This document shows, piece by piece, positions 59,275 to 64,000 of a stretch of DNA of 64,000 bases (within the stretch, counting starts at the first letter, position 1; each line of letters begins with the position of its first letter). A program made the translations under genes and the position numbers. The stretch covers positions 3,782,001 through 3,846,000 of the forward strand of contig NZ_CP023559.1 in NCBI RefSeq assembly GCF_003006155.1, written 5' to 3'. The DNA is from Salinicola tamaricis (GTDB taxonomy: Bacteria; Pseudomonadota; Gammaproteobacteria; Pseudomonadales; Halomonadaceae). The notes under the pieces are model-generated. The model was not told the DNA's origin, made no database searches, and worked only from the letters and a program-made list of their open reading frames with translations.

Positions 59275-60459
59275 ATGCCCAACTCAACCTTCTGGCGCGA
59301 CAGCAGCCCCGCCCACGTCACCGCCGGTTTCGTCGCCGTCCTGGTCGGCTACAGTAGCTCTGCGATCATCATCTTCCAGGCCGCCGCCGCCGCGGGGGTC
59401 TCGCCGGGCCAGATCGGGGCCTGGTTGAGCGCGCTGGGGCTGGCGATGGGCATCACCTCGATCGGGCTTTCGCTGCGCTATCGCCAGCCGATTCTCACCG
59501 CCTGGTCGACACCCGGCGCCGCGCTGCTCGCGGTCAGCCTGCCCGGCAGCTCGCTCAACGAAGCGATCGGGGTATTCATGTTCTGCGCCCTGCTGGTACT
59601 GATCTGCGGCATCACCGGCTGGTTCGCGCGGCTGATGCAGGTGATTCCGCAATCGATCGCAGCGGCGATGCTGGCCGGCGTGCTGCTACGCTTCGGTCTC
59701 GATGCCTTCGTCTCGCTGGGCCACGAGTTCACACTGGTGCTGGTCATGCTGGCGACCTATCTGATCGCCAAGCGCTGGCTGCCCCGCTACGCCATCCTGC
59801 TGGTGCTGACACTGGGGCTCGCGTGCGCCGCCGCGCTGGGCAAGATCGATACCTCAGCGGCACGCTGGTCGTTCGCGCTGCCGTTACCCGTCACCCCCCA
59901 TTTCAGTCTCGCCAGCCTGCTTGGCATCGGCCTGCCCCTGTTCGTGGTCACCATGGCCTCACAGAACGCGCCCGGCGTCGCCACGCTGCGTGCCGCGGGC
60001 TACGACACCCCGATCTCGCCGCTGATGATCTGGACCGGCCTGGCCACGCTGCTGCTGGCCCCCTTCGGGGTCTTCAGCGTATGCCTCGCCGCCATCACCG
60101 CGGCGATCTGCATGGGCGGTGACGTCCACGCCGATCCGACCCGGCGCTATCCGGCCGCGGTCTGGGCGGGGCTTTTCTATCTGCTCGCAGCGGTGTGCGG
60201 TGGTTCGATCGGAAGCCTGTTCGACGCTCTGCCGCGGGAGCTGGTCGTGGCCCTGGCCGGCCTGGCGCTGCTGCCGACCATCGCCGGCAGCCTGCACCGG
60301 GCACTGCGCGAGGAGGCCCAGCGCGAGCCGGCGTTGATCACCTTCCTTGTCACCGGTTCCGGGGTGAGCCTGTTCGGCATCGGCGCGGCCTTCTGGGGGC
60401 TGGTCGCCGGCATGCTGGCGCTGGGCATCGCCGGTTGTCGCCGCCACTCACGATCTTAG
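59275..60459 (+). CDS. ydcO: BenE/YdcO-family benzoate-type proton symporter
   Basis: The 394-residue membrane protein has twelve or so spans and the BenE pattern (SPAHVTAGFVAVLVGYSSSAIIIFQAA, TAWSTPGAALL, PQSIAAAMLAGVLLRFGL, VVTMASQNAPGVATLRAAGYD). ATG at 59275 is chosen since similarity starts there. In E. coli the same pair sits side by side and the substrate of YdcO is unknown. The stop overlaps that of the convergent transglutaminase gene. Confidence 0.9.
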   Translation: MPNSTFWRDSSPAHVTAGFVAVLVGYSSSAIIIFQAAAAAGVSPGQIGAWLSALGLAMGITSIGLSLRYRQPILTAWSTPGAALLAVSLPGSSLNEAIGVFMFCALLVLICGITGWFARLMQVIPQSIAAAMLAGVLLRFGLDAFVSLGHEFTLVLVMLATYLIAKRWLPRYAILLVLTLGLACAAALGKIDTSAARWSFALPLPVTPHFSLASLLGIGLPLFVVTMASQNAPGVATLRAAGYDTPISPLMIWTGLATLLLAPFGVFSVCLAAITAAICMGGDVHADPTRRYPAAVWAGLFYLLAAVCGGSIGSLFDALPRELVVALAGLALLPTIAGSLHRALREEAQREPALITFLVTGSGVSLFGIGAAFWGLVAGMLALGIAGCRRHSRS

Positions 60460-61322
60460 ACAGGGTCGGCGGTCAGCGGCTCCACGTCCACCGCCACCTC
60501 GAGCGCATGCGAGCCGCCGCCGCTCATCACTCCCTTGAGCGGCGGCACGTCGCCGTAGTCGCGGCCCCAGCCGGTGATCAGATGCCGCTCGCCGGGCAGC
60601 GTACCGTTGGTCGGATCGAACTCCAGCCAGCCCCAACCAGGCAGATAGAGCGCACTCCAGGCATGGGAGGCGTCCGCCCCCACCAGCCGCGGCTGCCCCG
60701 GCGGCGGTCGCGTTTCGAGATAACCGCTGACATAGCGCGCGGCGAGCCCCAGTGAGCGCAGACAGGCGACCATCAGGTGGGCGAAGTCCTGGCACACCCC
60801 GCGGCGCGCCTCGAGCACCTCAAGCACCGGTGTCGCCAGCGTGGTGTAACCGGGATCGTAGACGAAACCTTCGAAGATACGCTGGTTGAGCTCGGCGGCG
60901 GCCTCGAGCAGTGGCCGCCCCGGGGTGAAGCTGGTGGCGGCGAAGTCATAAAGCGCCGCGTGACGGGTAACGAACGGCGAGTCTAGCTGATAGAGCCGGC
61001 ACGCCACCCGCTCGCGGCTGGTCTCGCGCACCGCCTCCCAAGGACCGACGGAAGGCGGCTGCGGGCGGGCGCCGGCGCTGAGACAGGTTTCAGCGACCAC
61101 CGTCAGGCGCTGATGCACCTCCTGGACGCTGAAGTAGTTGACCTCGTTGCCGAATACGTCGCGCCGGGTCTGCAGCACGGCCGGCGCCGGCGTCACCGTC
61201 AGGCGAGTCGGCTCGGGCAGCTGCCAGGTCAAGCGCCGCGGCGTCAGGCGCGCCTCGTTGTGGCACAGCGAGACCGGCGCAGCATAGTCGTAACGGGTAC
61301 TGTGGCTGACGCGATAGCGCAT
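60456..61322 (-). CDS. Transglutaminase-like protein
   Basis: The 288-residue protein has the bacterial transglutaminase N-terminal block (YRVSHSTRYDYAAPVSLCHNEARL) and the catalytic core: Cys in RRGVCQDFAHLMVACLR, His in GADASHAWSALYLPGWGW and Asp in FDPTNG. The ATG at 61322 fits the family start. It follows the ATP-grasp/alpha-E gene by 107 bases on the same strand; these families are commonly found together in predicted peptide-ligation systems whose substrate is unknown. Confidence 0.9.
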   Translation of the reverse strand: MRYRVSHSTRYDYAAPVSLCHNEARLTPRRLTWQLPEPTRLTVTPAPAVLQTRRDVFGNEVNYFSVQEVHQRLTVVAETCLSAGARPQPPSVGPWEAVRETSRERVACRLYQLDSPFVTRHAALYDFAATSFTPGRPLLEAAAELNQRIFEGFVYDPGYTTLATPVLEVLEARRGVCQDFAHLMVACLRSLGLAARYVSGYLETRPPPGQPRLVGADASHAWSALYLPGWGWLEFDPTNGTLPGERHLITGWGRDYGDVPPLKGVMSGGGSHALEVAVDVEPLTADPV

Positions 61323-61429
61323 GAAATCCGTTTCTCTCTCTAGCGACACCCGCGGCTCCTCTCTAGTCAACCCAGGACCGTGGCCGACACACCGGTCAGG
61401 TTAGCGGCAATCCGCGCTTCGCGGTGCGC

Positions 61430-63982
61430 TCAGGGCGCCTGCATCGGAATCAGCTGGCGCGGCGCTTCGGCATGGCTGAAGTGGCTGTGCTCGATCGCTT
61501 GGGACAGCGCCGCCAGTGGCTCGGCCAGGGCATCCAGCAAGGTTGCCAGCGTCTGCCTGGCCTGCGGCAACAGAGCACTCTCGGCGCGCGTCGAGATCCG
61601 CCAGATGCAGCGCGGCACGCGCACGGATCAGCAACCGCGCCTCGTCGCTGCGATAGGGCGTATCCTGTGGCTGCGGCAGATGCGTGATCTGGCGCTCCAG
61701 ACGCTTGAACATATAGCCGATCGAACGCGGATTGCCTTCATCGAACAGCAGCAGATCGAGGATCGCCGCCGGGTACAGCTCGCTACGATAACGTCGGCGG
61801 TAAGCGCTGGCGTTGTCAGTGGTCGCCAGCACCACCTCCCACAGGCCGTCACCGGCGGCCGACCCGCCATCGCCCTCGGGCGCGGCCTGGGGCGCCTCGA
61901 TCAGCGCCACCCGCAGCAGCCGCAGGGTGAGCATGGCGCGCTCGATGAAGCGCCCGATATCGAGGAAACGCCAGCCGTAATGGTGCGGCATGGTCTCGTT
62001 GCAGAAGCCAAAGAACGCCGCCGACTGGGTGATCAGCGCTTCCACCGCGCGCCGCCCCTCATGGATGCCCGCCTGCGGCAGTCGCACGCCCTCCTGATGC
62101 AACTGGTTGAAGACTCGCCAGGCGTCGTCGCCGAGATGGTCGCGCACTGCCCGGCCATTGGCCACCAGCCGTGCCAGCAGGCTGGGCAGTGCTTCTGGAT
62201 GGCCCTCCTTGAACAGCGACAGGAGCTGCTCGCGGTCGTGCTGGAAACGGCTCTGCACAGGATCGGCCAGCCCCCGCTCGAGGCCCAGCAGCTGGAGCAG
62301 ATCGTCCAGCGCCGGGTCGGCGAGGCTCTCCTGATCCTGTTCCATCAGGCGATAGATCGCTTCTCTTAGCAGCCGCGCGTGGCCATCCAGGCGCTCGCCG
62401 TAGCGCCCCAGCCAGAACAGGCTCTCGGCCACCCGGCTGGGCATGTCGGCGCCGTCGCGGGTGACCGCTAATGGCTGCGACGCGCGCCGCAGGCGGCTGA
62501 CGTGGGGCTGCGGCGAGGTCGCGCTGACCCACACGTCCTTGACGCACTGGCTGGTCGCCATATCTGCCCCGGGCAGCCCCTGCCACGCCACTCCGCCCGG
62601 CATCGCTTCGAAGCCCGCGGGCCGGCGCTGGTCGTCATAGCGTGCCTGCACGAAGCAACGCAGATTGAAGGTCGCCGGCGTCAGCGCACCGCCGACATGA
62701 GTCATGAACGGCGCCGTGGCGCCCTCCAGCGGACACGACGCCACATAGCACTCGGGGTTCGCCACCAGCGCCTCGCGCAGTGCCGCTCGCGCTGACGGCG
62801 ATAATGTTTTGGGTTCGCTGATCGGGTGGGCAACGTCGACGCGCTGAAAGCGCAGGCGCTCGAAGTCGGCAAGTGCCCAGGCCAGCCCCGCCGCCTCGCC
62901 GCACCAGTGCGACTCGGGCCCCGCCATCGCCAGCGGCTCGCCCAGCAGGCGCTCGCACAGACGCGGCAGATAAGCCGCGATCAGCGGATTCTCGAGCACG
63001 CCGACCCCCGGGGGGTTGGCCACCCCGACGCCGCCACCGCGAATCGCTGCCAGCAGCCCGGCACACCGATCAGCGAGTCGGCCTCCAGCTCCAGCGGGTC
63101 GCTCCAGGCGTCGCCGATCTGCTTGAGCAGCACGTCCACCGGCTCCAGCCCGCCCAGGGTGCGCATCCAAACCCGCGCGTCGCGCACCACCAGGTCGCTG
63201 CCCTCGACCAGCGCCAGGTTGAGATAGTTGGCCAGATAGGCGTGTTCGAAATGGCTGGCATGCGCCGCACCCGGCGCCAGCAGCGCAATTCGCGGCTGGT
63301 CCAGCGTCAGCGGCGAAAGTGCGCCCAGGGCGTGGTGCTGACGCTCGAGAAAGCCCGCCAGACGGCGCAGCGGGGCGTTGCGATAAACACCGGGGAAGGC
63401 GCGCGCCATGGCGATCCGATTCTCCAGCGCGAAGCCCATGCCGGCCGGTGTCTGCAGATGATCGGCGAGCACGCACCAGCGACCATCACTGTCGCGGCTC
63501 AGATCCACCGCCAGCAGTGACAGCGCCGGCCCTCGCTTGCCGTAGAGACGGTCGCAGGCAAGCAGAAACCCCGGGTTGGCGAACAACGCATCGGCGGGTA
63601 GCACGCCCTCCTCGAGCATGCGCCGGGGGCCATAGATATCCACTAGCAGCGCGTCGAGCAGGCGCATGCGCTGAAGTAGCGCGCCTTCCAGGTTCTGCCA
63701 CTCGCTCGGCGTGATCACCAGCGGCAGCGGGTCGAGCCGCCACTGGCGCAGGCTCTCGGGGTCATCGGCCGAGCGCCCGTAGGTGACGCCGTTTTCATGC
63801 AGCAGGCGCTGAATTTCCTCGACCCGCTGAGCCATGGTGTCACGGTCGAGGCTTTCCAGCGCAGTCAGCAGCGGCTGCCAGCGTCGCCGCAGCGAACCGC
63901 GAGGGGTCACCAGTAGATCAAAGCCCGACTCGGCCTCATAGTCGCCCAGCCAGGGCCTGGTGAGGGTATCGATCTCAGCCAT
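61430..63982 (-). CDS. Circularly permuted ATP-grasp and alpha-E fusion protein (two frame breaks)
   Basis: About 850 residues. The N-terminal 480 residues are the DUF404/DUF407 ATP-grasp (VDIYGPRRMLEEGVLPADALFANPGF, DRLYGKRGPALSLLAVDLSRD, GVGVANPPGVGVLENP, FNLRCFVQARYDD); the rest is the alpha-E domain (MPSRVAESLFWLGRYGERLDGHARLLRE, FIERAMLTLRLL). In many bacteria these are separate genes. The frame changes near 63060 (IGVPG then LLAAIRGG) and near 61590 (DLDAR then AESALLPQ); each is restored by one base, giving the end at 61430. Predicted to catalyse ATP-dependent amide formation; substrate unknown. Confidence 0.88.
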
Positions 63983-64000
63983 CGCTGCCTTGCTACCTTT

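Overview
The window is a 64 kb piece of a high-GC chromosome, probably from a halophilic gammaproteobacterium of the Halomonadaceae type (Halomonas/Salinicola/Kushneria). This is a family-level guess from gene content: an MvaT-type H-NS protein, E. coli-like GfcABCD/Wza-Wzb-Wzc capsule genes, a SutR/YdcO pair, a RutR-like regulator and strong G/C-ending codon use. No rRNA, tRNA, CRISPR array, insertion sequence or integrase is visible.

Layout. 1-474: 3' part of an LrgB-like gene. 609-2968: a tailspike-like beta-helix protein. 3091-23248 (all minus strand): one long exopolysaccharide/capsule operon, in transcription order wza-wzb-wzc, a Wzx flippase, cysQ-cysD-cysN, a sulfotransferase, a Wzy-like polymerase, a GT4 glycosyltransferase, a KpsS-like capsule protein, kdsA-kdsC-kdsD, cysC, a WcaJ-type initiating phosphotransferase, a membrane O-acyltransferase and a tiny Tat-signal ORF. 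A 1.1 kb AT-rich divergent region (23249-24357) carries a sigma-54-like promoter and an exact ops/RfaH element for this operon, and faces a gfcABCD (yjbEFGH) operon at 24358-28293. The locus therefore encodes its own PAPS supply, a sulfotransferase and Kdo synthesis, predicting a sulfated, O-acylated, Kdo-containing Wzx/Wzy polysaccharide.

28589-30585: an alkylation-repair pair (Ada-N/AraC/AlkA fusion plus Ogt). 30789-36941: a signalling block (chemoreceptor, receiver-EAL phosphodiesterase, hybrid kinase, OmpR-type regulator). 37045-38956: DUF2946 and PepSY membrane proteins. 39054-42109: ModE-like regulator and modABC molybdate transport. 42644-49579: RutR-like regulator, xdhABC and guanine deaminase, a purine-catabolism operon whose xanthine dehydrogenase needs the molybdenum imported by the neighbouring ModABC. 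49602-52960: HMG-CoA-lyase-like and CaiB-type CoA-transferase genes with a divergent LysR. 52945-55827: ManC/AlgA and UDP-glucose dehydrogenase, probable precursor genes for the polysaccharide. 56290-57318: MvaT plus a short paralogue lacking the DNA-binding part. 57699-60459: AmiD-like amidase and the sutR/ydcO pair with two matching palindromic operators. 60456-63982: transglutaminase and an ATP-grasp/alpha-E fusion.

A caution for every reader: about thirty reading-frame breaks occur in otherwise well-preserved genes, mostly apparent single-base losses at G/C runs, nine or so of them inside the first 1.4 kb of xdhB. I read these mainly as sequence errors in this assembly and annotate each affected gene across its whole span, noting where the frame changes. 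Gene pairs are tightly packed, with ATGA/TGATG overlaps and four convergent 3' overlaps.
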